In this document: positions 23,469 through 35,227 of the stretch, in pieces
How the letters are laid out: the number at the start of each line of letters is the position of its first letter
How positions within the stretch are numbered: position 1 is the first letter of the stretch
Translations under genes and position numbers: made by a program
The notes under the pieces: model-generated
What the model was told of the DNA's origin: nothing
The model's database searches: none
The model's input: only the letters and a program-made list of their open reading frames with translations
Assembly (NCBI GenBank): GCA_021613375.1
Contig: CM038704.1
Coordinates: 32,550,582 to 32,614,581, forward strand
Reading direction: 5' to 3'
DNA: 64,000 nucleotides
From: Megaleporinus macrocephalus
Taxonomy: Eukaryota > Chordata > Actinopteri > Characiformes > Anostomidae

Positions 23469-23765
23469 GCGCACGAAGCGACCAAACCGCACATGCGCAG
23501 TAGAGGTCTGCACGGCGCGCCGTCACCGAGGCAACCAGCGCGTCGCCCTGCAGCCCAAGTGCGCGAACCACGTGATCTGCGCGAAGCAACCAAACTGCAC
23601 ATGCGCAGTAGAGGTCTGCACGGCCCGCCGTCACCGAGGCAACCAGCGCGTCGCCCGGCAGCCCAAGTGCGCGAACCACGTGACTCGCGCGAAGCAACCA
23701 AACCGCCCATGCGCAGTAGAGGTCCACCCGGCCCGCCGTCACCGAGGCAACCAGCGCGTCGCCCA
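23469..23765 (+). repeat. CpG-rich tandem repeat, period 108-110, in LTR
   Basis: Units begin at 23469, 23579 and 23687 (2.7 copies). Each unit has CATGCGCAGTAGAGGTC (an NRF1-like CATGCGCA half site), CCGTCACCGAGGCAACCAGC and, in the first two, ACCACGTGA, an E-box. Another NRF1-like CGCATGCGCA is at 23842-23851. The copies are very similar, so the amplification looks recent. The open frame across the array (23415-23771) is Arg/Pro-rich and probably not coding. Confidence 0.85.
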
Positions 23766-23986
23766 GTTTAGCGGAGATGCCTTTGATGTCTACACCAACG
23801 AGACCGCCGCCGCTTCCCTCAGACAGAAATGCAGTAAGACACGCATGCGCAGACTTCTGTCGTGGTTCGGTCCGAGTGCATAGCAAGTGCTGCTTCCTTT
23901 TAGTCTAGGTTCCTTTCTTTCACCCCTTTTTATCTCTTTTTCTTTTATTTAATATATATATATACGTACTTTTGATGTGTTTATCT

Positions 23987-23992
23987 AATAAA
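23987..23992 (+). terminator. Polyadenylation signal of the solo LTR
   Basis: AATAAA lies about 190 bp before the CA end of the LTR. It would mark the end of R, with U5 after it. Confidence 0.6.
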
Positions 23993-24172
23993 GCTTCTTT
24001 TATATAAGCTAGTCTTGGTGTGTTTTCAATATTATTACCAGTGTGTGGATACCTGAACTCAAACCAACCTCAACCTCAGAAACTGCATATTTTATAAGGG
24101 TAAATTTGATTCATCTAAAGTAATTAATTCGATTAATTAATTGGTGGATTAAATAAATACCCCTAGTTACGT

Positions 24173-24176
<4 letters not shown>

Positions 24177-24222
<46 letters not shown>
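24177..24222. repeat. (AT)n, right half of interrupted microsatellite
   Basis: A long alternating AT run begins immediately after the CA border of the solo LTR. Confidence 0.92.
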
Positions 24223-24228
<6 letters not shown>

Positions 24229-27053
24229 CATATATTATTTTGGTAAACGTTTCACCTGAGCTCCATGTCGGATAATCCAAATTCATGAAGATAAAAGAAG
24301 ATAAATGAGCCCCAAAAACATGATGAATGCAAAAGTTACACTTGCAAGACTGTTGAGCACCTTAATGTCCTCCATCACAACGTGGCTCAGCGTCGTTCTC
24401 TGACTGTGCACTCAGTGTCCTTCTCCACAACACCAATTCCAGAGGCCTGAACACAAATATAAACATTAATGTGAAGTGAAACTGAAACATGCGAGTTCAA
24501 AGGCTGCAGTCAGAATATGATGTTAGCTTATATACTGAAGTAATTCTTGCGTTTTGGTTTGATTCTGAATTTCCACAGTTAGAAAACAAATTACTGATCC
24601 TGGAATAGCATCTCAAAGTTCAGCCTTTGAAAAAAACTGATGTTTAGAGGCATAAATGTATAGCTTAACAAATCTCTATATGTTTTCAAAGGGACACTGA
24701 TGAGGTAAATATTAAATTTTATTAAATAAGGCAGACTGTAATTGAATTGTAAGCCAACTTATTACACATGTATTATAATATTGGGTCTCATAGTTAAAGC
24801 AACATCCATCCAACATACACCATTTTACTTTAAAATAACAGCTTCAAAATCATTTTGACGAGTCAATGGAGCAAGAATAGGGAGATTGGCATCTCTGTCG
24901 TTACTCTACATGGCTCTTTTGCTTTGAGTGACAGTTATGTATCTCCCAGCTTATCCAGAAATGCCTGCCCTTTAGGGGCGGCTCAAACCACAACTTCTAC
25001 TTCAACTGTAGAGAACAATAACCTTACAATAACCCCAACACTGATGGTGAATGCATATATACTAACCGTGTCTGTGCTTGCAAGATGCTTTTTTCCTTCT
25101 TCCTTTCATTCCTTTTTTACTGAAGATCATCACTTTAACTCAAAAGTGGTCCAGCTTTAAGAAGAACTTTCGTGGCAAGGCCTGGTAATGATTCGCATTA
25201 ACTCTGTATTCACCTGAAAGATTTAGGGGAAAAATATGGTAATTTTGTATTATTACAATAAATCCTCATGCAAAACAAACAAACTAAAAATGAAAACAAA
25301 CATTGGTTTACTTCCTTTATTTGATTAAAACAGTGGAGAAGTCTTAAACTCTCCAACTGTGGGTCTCTGCTCTACAACCTCGACAAATGTGTAAGAAGAA
25401 TCTATCTATTTTCAGTTTTTGCTGTGGATAATGAAGCAAAAGGGAAATTAAGTCAGTTGTTAGTTATTATATATTATTTTAATATTTATTTTAACTGCCA
25501 TGAGTCTGCTTAAAAAGTTGCAACAATATGTGTCATATTGTTAGGCCTGCTAGGTATTGACACATCAGTCTTTCCACTGCTACATTATTAATCCTCAAAA
25601 GAGCATAATGTAGAGCATTAGGACATACAACAGTTAACAAATGAAAAATAATGAAAATCAGATCATGTAGAAATAATGTAAACTATTACTTACCAATACT
25701 AGGAGATTGCTGCACCCAGCTTGATAATTATCAAAAATACCAATAAATCAGTTAAAATGAACACCACATCGCCATATTGCATGCACGGCCTTATCTGCAT
25801 TTTTTTTATTTGGGGTGATAAGTAACAAACCTATCATACTGAACCGACTTCTGCTGCAGAAAGGAGCTAATCTCACTTCGGTAACTGAGCAAACTAATCG
25901 AACACAGACTCCCCTGTTTTACACAATCGTCCGTCACAACGTACCTCGAGCCGATTACAATTAAAAACACGGGGTCTACAGAATCGCAGAGCCGACTCCC
26001 AGCGTTTAGTCATTGGCCAAGACTCGACCTCGAATTCCAGACGTGTTGGATTCGAAGAGTTCCCTCTTTTAAAATCGACTCTTAATCACTAGTCGACGTT
26101 ACTGGCCGAGATTCTTTTAATAGTCTTCATTCTAGCGCTTCATTGTGATGAGAAAGAGGAGATGGACTGGCTACAGTTGATTAGATGCTGTTATAATTGT
26201 AACACCAATAAAGAAAAACAAATGTAATGTGCTCAAATGCCAAAAGCCAAAATGGCCCTTTTGCAGATACCCTTCATAAATTACTGAGTTTTTATAGGGT
26301 GCATCTCGCGATGAACGCACATCTTCGTGGCGTCTCAGACAAAGGCCTACAAAGTTAGCCATCTATGTAACTAAGGCAGAGATAGCGCTAGCTAAGGCTG
26401 ACTATCTTTGGTGGGGCAGCACATAAAGCAGCAATAACTGGAACATGAAGATGTGACTTCATAGCAAGAAACACTCTATAAAACCCCATAGGTCATAAAG
26501 AAGATTTACAAAGAACCAGTTTGGCTTTTTTTATTTTTACCAGTGGTGCTAATATTAGCTAGATTAATGTTAACTAGCATTAGAGTTCAGTGATACCAAA
26601 CTTAGTGTTTCTTCATTGGTATAAGAATTTTACTCACCTTATAAACTGCGACCGTTTCTCATCACAAGAAAAGTTTTAGAAGCAGAACTGAATCGTTCTT
26701 AACTCAAACAAAGGAACACAAACTGCAGCTGGTAGAGAGCGGCTCAGTAGAGACTCGGTTTAGACACTTTTTAACCTACAGTGCTGCACTTAGACTGGAT
26801 ACATACATTAAAACATTTAACTTTATTCGCTAGTAGACAGAGCGGCTCCCGCAGCAGTAGCGCGCGCACTGAAACAGAGGCATTTTCAAACTTAACCGGT
26901 GAAGCGCGAAAAGCTGCCATTGGCCCGTTTCCCAGTTGACAGACAGGTTAACCAGTTAGGCTCAAAGCAACGCGTAGTAACTGCATGGTGACTAGAAACT
27001 ATAAGAAAAACTGATTTAAAAAGGTGTGAATTTATTTTTTATTTATGAATAAA

Positions 27054-27056
<3 letters not shown>
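24223..27056. other. Unassigned DNA
   Basis: I find no exon or classified repeat. The part 25850-26100 has several GAGCCGA/GTCGAC-like words, and 26830-26960 is CpG-richer with a CCATTGGCCC (CCAAT-box-like) word. Either could be the promoter of an unseen transcript or an unclassified element. I cannot support a gene call. Confidence 0.4.

Positions 27057-27112
<56 letters not shown>
27057..27112. repeat. (AT)n microsatellite
   Basis: About 56 bp of uninterrupted AT. The apparent Tyr/Ile protein across it is an artefact. Confidence 0.95.
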
Positions 27113-27116
<4 letters not shown>

Positions 27117-27208
27117 TTTCTATTGCAATGAAACAAATAAAATGTCCTATGTCCTAACATGTGATAAACTTTTAATAATAAATATAAGCTTACAACACTT
27201 TGTAAGAT

Positions 27209-27550
27209 TGTCACGGGGGTCTCAGTAGGATCGGACACAAAGGCAGAGCTTTTTGAAAATAAAGAGTACTTTTAATAAACACGAACGAAGACGGAGAGTA
27301 AACAAAACACAAAAGAAAATACTAACAGACTGGATACAATGACAAGGAAATCCCAAGACAATGACCAATAAAGACAGAGGGCAAACACAGGGTATATATA
27401 CACACGGGCTAACAAGAGGGAACAGGTGACGAGACTAAACAGCGATGGGGAACAGGTGTGCGAGGCGGGGCAAGGGTGGAGACAGGAAGCACGTGACAAA
27501 ACATACATGGACAGGATGTAAACAAAGGCACATGGATGGTAGGCGTGACA
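27209..27550 (-). mobile_element. Solo LTR, gypsy-like, 342 bp
   Basis: The unit has inverted borders TGTCACG and CGTGACA and is flanked by a perfect 5-bp target duplication AAGAT (27204-27208 and 27551-27555). Read on the minus strand it has a TATA-like block (plus-strand 27391-27402), then a T-rich stretch and the end GTGTCCGATCCTACTGAGAC, which resembles fish Ty3/gypsy LTRs I remember. No internal region is present, so it is a solo LTR formed by LTR-LTR recombination. The orientation is inferred from the order of these signals. Confidence 0.82.
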
Positions 27551-27555
27551 AAGAT

Positions 27556-27919
27556 TTTAAGGCCACTGCTTTACATTATATGGCCCACAAAATGACCCAT
27601 ACATTTCTTTGGTCTTTCCCATAGAAACACTCTTATGCCATATTTGTATTTAACTGTATGAAGTCAGTCCATTACAAAGCCACTTCCCTCTCTTCTTGTT
27701 TTACTGTTCTGGCTATCTCTGGGCCAGCCAGGTCCAAAGAGTTGACTGCAGTGGTTGGCCATCCGTATGCAGTATGTTGATGACAGATGTATCTGCATGT
27801 GAGCAGAGTGAAGGTTTAGTGATTAGTAATGCTCACAGGAATAAGAACCGAGTACATTCAAGTATTTTCAAATATTTTTCTCCATGTGCTGCTTTTTCTA
27901 GTTTCATCTCAGTGACCTA
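27556..27919. other. Unassigned DNA
   Basis: Short stretch between a solo LTR and a Tc1-type relic. No feature is recognised. Confidence 0.4.
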
Positions 27920-28494
27920 GACAATGCTACTTTTCTTGTTTTGCCATCTAAGCAATCACTTTCTTACTGTCACTCCATCTGTCAAACCTTCAGCTTCAAG
28001 TCTTCTCTTCATAGTTGAAGCTGAGACTCGTTGCAGTGTTAACCTGAGATACATGGTGTTGTCATGTGAGATGTTTCGTACACAGGATTTTGACTCTCAG
28101 AAACTTCTCCAGTTTCCAAGAATATTTTATCTGTGTTTATTTGTAATTTCCGTAAAGAGAAGATCTGCACTGTTTAGAGTTATAATGCTTAGACTTTGTT
28201 TCTTTTTCTAGACATTATGATAGCAGTGTGAATCTGCAGTGTTATACTGCAGTGGAGTACAGTAATAGAGTCTTTTCATACACTGCTTTTTATACAGATA
28301 ATGAGATTGCATATTATAAGTTGTTTACATCAGTTTTTAAAGCTTAATATACTTTATAATATACTTTTAGCTGGATGTTCTTTTATTTAGCTGGAACAAT
28401 CATAGCATTTATGATTATTTACTAAACTTGAGCTGCTTATATGGCAATAAAAAAATAAAATAGAGGTGTTCTAGAACTTTTGACTGGTAGTGTA
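27920..28494. repeat. Non-autonomous Tc1-type relic, right end
   Basis: The sequence ends with GGTGTTCTAGAACTTTTGACTGGTAGTGTA (28465-28494; quoted in parts: GGTGTTCTAGAAC and TTTTGACTGGTAGTGTA), a terminus known from fish Tc1/mariner-type elements. The upstream words CTTCAGCTTCAAGTCTTCTC and GTTGAAGCTGAGACTCG fit the interior of the same family as I remember it. The left terminus was not found and there is no transposase. Confidence 0.45.
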
Positions 28495-28744
28495 CAGTCT
28501 AAATGATACCACCACTCATTGCTTAAGTGTTTTAGTGTACTTTAATCATTTCATAGTATCCTAGTGATTTAACTCATGTAATTTGAGTAAAGTACTAGTT
28601 TTCTATCAAAGAGTTCTATCTAAAACTAAATCCATTTAAGTTAACTGCACTCTACGTTTTGAGTCCTGCGCTGTGCATGGGCAGAGGAGCGGGGTGGACA
28701 CTGCACTACATGTTGTGAGCAGAGGAGCGTCTGACGTTGCATTT

Positions 28745-29237
28745 ACGCTGCATTTACACTGCTCCATCGCGTCAACGGACGTGAATGCACTCCCCCTCTT
28801 CAGCTGGCCGCATGTGGGCATAACAAGGGTGTTCCCTGCGTCGTCCAATGGAATCAGGGTGACGGGGCAGCGGTGATTAATGCTCGTGTTCAACATCAGC
28901 TTTTTCATACCATATTTACATCATTTTATATATATGAAACTGATGTAAATATAAAAGAGTTCTGAATTAGTTCTGAAAATGGAACACATATTTTACACGT
29001 TGAGGACACTCATCGCGTGACCACCCGCCCTCTTCTCATTGGATAGACGCATTGCATTTGCTGGATTCATTTCCATAAAGTTCGTCTCGGCTGAACTTTT
29101 CGTCGCATCGCATCCCCCGAACTCAACCCGCCGGACCCATGATGCACCGCGCTGCTGCGTCCGACGCAACCAACGCTCCCCATTGAAAATGAATGGGATA
29201 CATCACAGTGCGTCGACGAGCAGTGGAAATGCAGCGT
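28745..29237. mobile_element. 493-bp unit with inverted ends (MITE-like)
   Basis: The left end ACGCTGCATTTACACTGCTC and the right end are inverted copies with one mismatch in the first 20 bases. The right third is CpG-rich (29090-29220). No target duplication is visible, so the borders may be slightly off, and the superfamily is open. No transposase is inside. Confidence 0.5.
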
Positions 29238-32200
29238 GAGTCTTTAGTTAAGTTTTTTTTTTTACTTCTAACCTTATTCACATTTGTCATCACCAGCTTT
29301 TCGTACCACTTTTAAAATGTTACTCCATGAACATACAGCAGTCTGTCTACCCTACATATGTCAGAGACATGACATGAAGGCTTAATGGAAAAAGCTCCAA
29401 GCTTTATTTGATAATCATTCTTAATATGTTTTGTATATTTATACCCAGCAAACACAACGTTTTCACAACGTTGTCTACTTACTTACAGTGTTGTCATAAC
29501 GTAACTGTGTTTGCAGGGTGAGGGTGGATGATTTTTTTTCTGCATAAAAATGTAAGATTTTATTATGACCAGGTTATACTGTATTTGAAGTATATTAAAC
29601 CAGTATGTTATGCTATTTGCAAACAAATACTTTAATAATTACAGCATTAAAAAGTGCAGTTTTCCTTTTCTCAAGAAGAAAACAAGATGTCTACAGGATG
29701 CATTGAAGCACCAAATTTCCATCTGTCTGTGGTGCATTTTCAATTTAGAGAAGTTAAGAGACTTGGGTCTATTATTTTTCTGTACCTTTGTCATTATTAA
29801 TACATTACAGAGATGGAAAACAACCATGAATTGACAGAATTTAATTAGCAAAAACTACTAAAAACTAATTATACAATCTATTAACTGTTGTTCTGTATAA
29901 TATGTTTCCTTCATTTTTAGGAGCTTTAGGAAACAGTAGAGCCCAAAGGCAAAGCTAAGTAAACTGGTTGATGACAGGGATGGAGGGATGATGGCAGTGA
30001 CTTCTTCAGAGCCTGTCTTTTACACAGTAAAGCCATACAAGACCTAGGGGGTAGGTTCATAATTTTGTTTGTGTAGTGTTCTTTTATTGCAGATGTGCTG
30101 AGCCACTGCCAGGGGACACCGTGGATAAAAGGGGGCACATGCCAGAAGGCATGCTTCTGCTTCTTTATTTATACTACTGACTGTTGTGCTAGCTTTGGAT
30201 AACTGTAGCCAATTAATTAACCATCGTTAGCTAGCTAGATAAACAGCCTGCAGCAGCAGGGTATTTGAACATAGCAATGTCTTCTGTTATCTTAGTTTAA
30301 AATGAACCTTTTGCTAAAGAAACATGAACTAGCATTGTTCCTTAGCTGACTCTCAATTGTATCTGTGTCTGGAAGCACCATGACAGAGATTGGGAGGCGT
30401 GTTCCAACAGCACGCCGAAGTTGAGTCACAGCACCAAATCAGTGTTCTAATTGGTTAAACAAACCTCACAATCTAATTAATAAAGCTTAAGCCTTTCTAT
30501 TGGTCCATCAATTAGCCATCAAAACAGGGTCAAAATTTGCAACTGCAGCAAGAGTTTGACACAAGCAGCAGAGAAGGTGAATGTGAGGTTTTTTTCACCC
30601 CCATACTGAAAAATGCCCACTGTCACATTTACAACCTCACAAATTCCATATTTTTTTGGTCTGAGCCAGTTTAAGCCATTTGAGCAGTACTGATTTACAC
30701 ATTCAAAACATTGGATTTACAAATGCAAATCTTTTCTACAAATTAAAAAATATATATTTTTATATATTTAAAATATTTCCACATTTGTACATTTTAATTA
30801 TTATTAATATTACTTTTTGTTTCAATTTTGCACATTCCAGTTCATTTGTAGATTTGGATTTTATGTGCATGTAGTTGTTAAAACGCAGCTACAAATTTCA
30901 GTACATTTGTGACTATTGTTTTACAAACTCAAAATCTTTATGGACCTTTTACTCCAAAGTTTATTGTTTTAATGTTTTAAAAGATTAAAGTAAATAATCT
31001 TTTTATATACTATTATTTTAATTTGTTGAATGTGATGTTTTGTTAAAATAAAATAAAATGTGTGGGTTTCCAGAAGCTGTTTAGTTATGCTAAAAGATGC
31101 TCAGAATGGTATTTTGTTCAAATAAAACAAATAATACTGCTGACTATAAATTCTTGTTTGTGCTTACTTTATTTTTCTAAGGCAATCGGATTCCTAAATT
31201 CTATCAAGTAAACTGGACTCTTTTGTTAAGTTACATCAAATTGTGTTATACAAGTTGCCAACACATAATAATGACAACTTCCACTGATGTAGTAATTCAA
31301 TTAGAAAAAATTCAACTTAATTGTTTGTAATGACTTTGAGCATGTGTATAAGAAAGTACACAAAAATAGAAAACTAGTAAGATTTACTATAAAATTACAA
31401 AGAAAAAATGTACATTTTTAGTATGGACATAAACCTTTGCATAATTAGCTAATTAAACCTTTGTATCATTAGCTTAATTACAGATAAAAAATTTAATTTT
31501 ACATAATTTTGCATGTCATTTAAAAAACAGAAAAATACTGTATAAATAATACAGTACTTTATTTGTAAAAAAAAAACTGTCAAAAAACGGTCAAACTGTC
31601 AATTTACACATAATGTCTGTAATTTTACAGAGTTTTGCATGCAATTAAAAATAAAGAAAAATACTTTACACATTTAAAAGGAATTTTCAGTAAAAATAAG
31701 ATTTATTTTTACAGTGTATTAATAATGTTACTTCTACATATTGAGTGAGAAATGAGTTGCTTATTAATGAGGCATCTTGAAAACGTCTGCTTCTACATCC
31801 AAAAGGATTCAAGTTTTAGGCCAATGTTTTCAGCAGAAATGGCTGCATTAGATCTTATCCTATTAGATCTTAAAAGGGTTCCAAAACAGTAAGAACAACT
31901 CAACAGACCAAAACTTAACTTACATGCAGAAAACAATGTGTTACAGTAATATATGTGACATCACCTCTTTCTGGTTGTTCCTGAAGGTTAAATTATGGGC
32001 CCCTGATAAGATATGATATGATTTTATCATTATGTCTTGTTATGTGTATTGGCCACCCTTCCCAATGAGGTATTAAATCTAAAATGTTGTTATGTAAACA
32101 GTCTTAGAAAATAATAGATCAGAACCCAATGAGATTTAGCAAAATAGATAACTTTCATTTTGGTGCTTTAAAACTTTATTTCACACCAAAAACATAGTAA

Positions 32201-32960
32201 AGCACATCTTTAAATTCCTGTGCTAATATATGTTGAATGGAGTAAGGAGCTCTATAAAAAAAACCTCAGTGCTCAATGATTTTATTCAATATTGCTTTAA
32301 CTTCATTTTCTATTTAGTGGTAACCTACTGACTGGTGCACTTGTGTTTGTGATTTTCAAGACAGAGTCAGGTTTGAATAATTATCCAGCAGACTGATGTC
32401 TAAGTGGTGGTTTGCCCATGTGGTGGAGATGGACAACCTAACCGCACATAATGGTCTATAAAGTCTATTGCAAGGGTTTCTTTAGCGTTGTTTAGTTGGG
32501 AGTTGCACGTCTGCTAGATGACAGAAAATGGATAGAAGATTCTGTCACAGAGAGACTGGCAATGTTCAGTTTCTGTGCTTTCTGTGTACCCAGCTAGTGC
32601 ATTACAAGACTGGGCAACTAATAATAGAGTACAGACCTAGATTATAGTGGTTCAAAGTTATTACTGTCATTTTGTGACTGTTTTCAGATGGAATAATGCA
32701 ACTGCATAAATAATCACATGGTAATTATGTTTGTAAATCTAATAAATTATATAACAGGTTCAGGTTAAAACAGGTTATGCAGTTTTTTAAGGTTTATGTT
32801 AATGTGATGTGATGACTAAACATGACAATGTAAATGAAGGTACATACCACAACAGCCTATAATCAAGCTCAAATGTGTAATAATGTATTTATGTAAAAAA
32901 AAAAAGCGCTACAAACACATATGTGGTATGTATATGATTTATATAATATTACCTAATTCT
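29238..32960. other. Long AT-rich stretch without genes
   Basis: No coding signal. Two similar blocks, about 31491-31553 and 31618-31675, share AATTTTACA, GTTTTGCATG or ATTTTGCATG and AAAGAAAAATACT or ACAGAAAAATACT, so they are a diverged duplication. At 29453-29515 there is a short ACAACGTT-rich block of a type common in fish repeats. The rest is unassigned. Confidence 0.45.
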
Positions 32961-35011
32961 TTTTTATTGTCATTCAATTTTTAAATTTTAAACCTGAGCA
33001 CATAATAAGAAAACACTTCAAAATCATTATATATATTCTACTGTCTATATGTTTTCTACTGGTTTGTTTCTTAGAGCTTTTTTGTATGAAGACTTTACAT
33101 GGGATCATATAGTACACCCAGAAATACCCATGCAGCGTCAAGGATACATGAATATTGTTATGGGAGTTGTTTTGTGTGCATCTAAACTTAGTTTTAACAG
33201 CCTGCCTGATGGTCCACATGAGGTTTCAGATATTTATATACATATACATGAATAAAGAAATGTGATTTTGAACACACAGAGAGAGAGAAAGAGAGAGTAA
33301 ATAGGTTCCTCATCTGCCTCTCACCTAATATGAACTCTCTCCCTGTCAAAAGTTCAAGGAGTTTCTACTTTCTCTAAATGAGCTCACAGTGATGCTAATA
33401 AAACAAGCAGCTAAATATTGTGCTTTTTGATTGTTTGCATTCAAGAAGGACTTTTTTCAGCCACATTAATTTGATGTGTGCTGGTTTTGCTTGGTTATGA
33501 GTGGAAAACACCAGGGGACTCATCAAACAGAGTGTAATTAACCGAATTGGACATTAATTGCTTGCTTCAAACATGACTGCTAAATGAATATTTGGTCAAG
33601 CACTCAGCTTATTATTTGTGGCTGATCACTGTTGTAGTTCAGTGCCCATGGCAGGGAGGAAAATTAAAGATAAATAAATAAATAAATAAGTAGAACAGCA
33701 AAGAAAGGCCCATTTCACAAACATGACAATGATAATGAATGCACGCATTTGCGCTTTGGCATATGGAGCTGCCAAGAATAGTTAAGCACAGGTGTAGGAG
33801 ATACATTTAAATGAGAATAAAGCAGCAAAAAGACACATTAGTCTTCTGAAAAACAAACCCATGTGGAGTGTTTGAAAGCTGAATCTCAGAGTAGCAGACT
33901 GAGGACAAAAAGGAAAGCCATGCAACAGTGGTGTGCGTATCTGTGAGTGTGTGTGTATGCACGCACATGGGGGTGGGTTGTAGCATTGCATGTAGTGTGA
34001 CACAAGATCATTTCAGATTACTGATAACATTTAGCTAGAGATGCGCAGTTATCTCTAGTCGACCATTAGGCGCGTTGTTCTAATCTGTCCACACAGGCTT
34101 CAACTGGAGCCCAGGATCCATGGAGCCCAATGGATCATCTGACTCCTATTGACTCTGATTCCTTACAGTTTATATGCTTGTGTGTTACAGTGTATTGCAG
34201 GGGTGTAACTGCAAGAGGTGCTGAGTTCTTGCATTTGCTGTTTAACACCAGTGGAACAAACATTTTTTCCAGCAGCAACGAATTACACTGCCCACCTGTT
34301 TCTGAGCTGCACTGAAGTGTATGCTACTACTTAGATACCTACCTAGCTAGCAAAAATTTAAACAGTAGTCTGATAGGTAAGCCAACATTTAATACTGTAA
34401 ATAAACAGGAGAAGCATATCAGTCTTCAATGTGAAACAAAAGCATACAAATATGGCTGTTATGGCAGTAATAATTTATCTGGGACCTAATGCTTCCTAAA
34501 GGCACATCCCCAAAAAGATATCACCTAATAGGCAGTAAATGTTGCTCCAAAATGTGTTCAGCATTTATGGTGCTTTCGAAAGATGATGGTTTTAGATTTC
34601 ATGTTCACAATAATCTGGACTAACTTATTTGAACTGGAGAACATTATTTATAAACTATTATAAATTATTTATGAAAAGTTGATTCTTCAGACCACAATAC
34701 ACAGTGTCACAGATGAGCTTGAACGCAGAGAAGTTCGCAGCGCTTCTAAGTGTTGTTGACATACAAATTCCACTGTGTATACCCTTGTGAAAAAATCATA
34801 TATGTAATATACTAATTGTCTACATGAACTATATGCTTTTAATATATATTAAAAGCATAGTTTCCCCCTGTTAATCTGTAATTCACTATACATTAAAAAG
34901 GTATGTTTTATTTGGCCTTTGCTAATTTGGTACAGGGTGATATACTTCATAAAAATATCTAATAATATCTTAGTAAATGTGCTTTTTTATGATAAAATTA
35001 TACTTTTACAA
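32961..35011. other. Unassigned DNA, possible conserved non-coding block
   Basis: No exon is seen. The block 33400-33620 contains several homeodomain-type words (TTAATTTG, GTAATTAACC, CATTAATTGC) and an ATTTGGTCAAGC word in mixed-composition sequence, a look typical of vertebrate developmental enhancers. An (AAAT)n run is at about 33666-33690. Confidence 0.35.
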
Positions 35012-35227
35012 AATGTCAAGTCAAGTTTATTTATATGGCGCTTTTTACAACGATGTTGTCTCAAAGCAGCTTTATAGAGTTTTGAAAACAGACAGTTGCA
35101 ACATATATCCCCCAGTGAGCAAGCCAGAGGCAAGGAAAAAGTGCCTTCCTCCTCTGGTCAAACAGTATTTACAGTTTAATAAACTAAATACCAAAGAAAA
35201 GAGTCTCTGTATGAAATCTGGATAGTA

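Larger units (their letters stand above)
22260..24176 (+). mobile_element. Long solo LTR of an endogenous retrovirus-like element
   Basis: A 1917-bp unit begins TGTAGCGATC and ends GTTACGTTACA, the TG...CA borders of an LTR with a short imperfect inverted terminus. It is embedded in an (AT)n microsatellite on both sides (22237-22259 and 24177-24222), so it landed in that tract; the exact target duplication cannot be resolved in AT repeats. In order it contains a promoter-like GC-rich segment, a TATA box (23103), a CpG-rich tandem array (23469-23765) and a polyadenylation signal (23987). No gag, pol or env sequence is attached, so this looks like recombination between the two LTRs of a once complete element. 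The distance from TATA to poly(A) signal implies an unusually long R region of nearly 0.9 kb. The family is unknown, and a gypsy-type source is an alternative. Confidence 0.7.

Noticed and set aside
23415..23886. Arg/Pro-rich repeated frames on both strands within the LTR
   Set aside because: They follow a CpG-rich 108-110-bp tandem array. The period is not constant in frame, and no domain or start context supports coding.
26830..26960. CpG-richer block with a CCAAT-like word as a host gene promoter
   Set aside because: No exon, TATA or start-site layout follows on either strand, so a promoter call is not supported.
27032..27238. 68-codon minus-strand frame rich in Tyr-Ile
   Set aside because: Translation of an (AT)n microsatellite.
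34034..34058. Short palindrome CTAGAGAT...ATCTCTAG that could be a hAT end or a hairpin
   Set aside because: The arms are only 8 bp with no partner terminus or target duplication nearby. It is likely chance.
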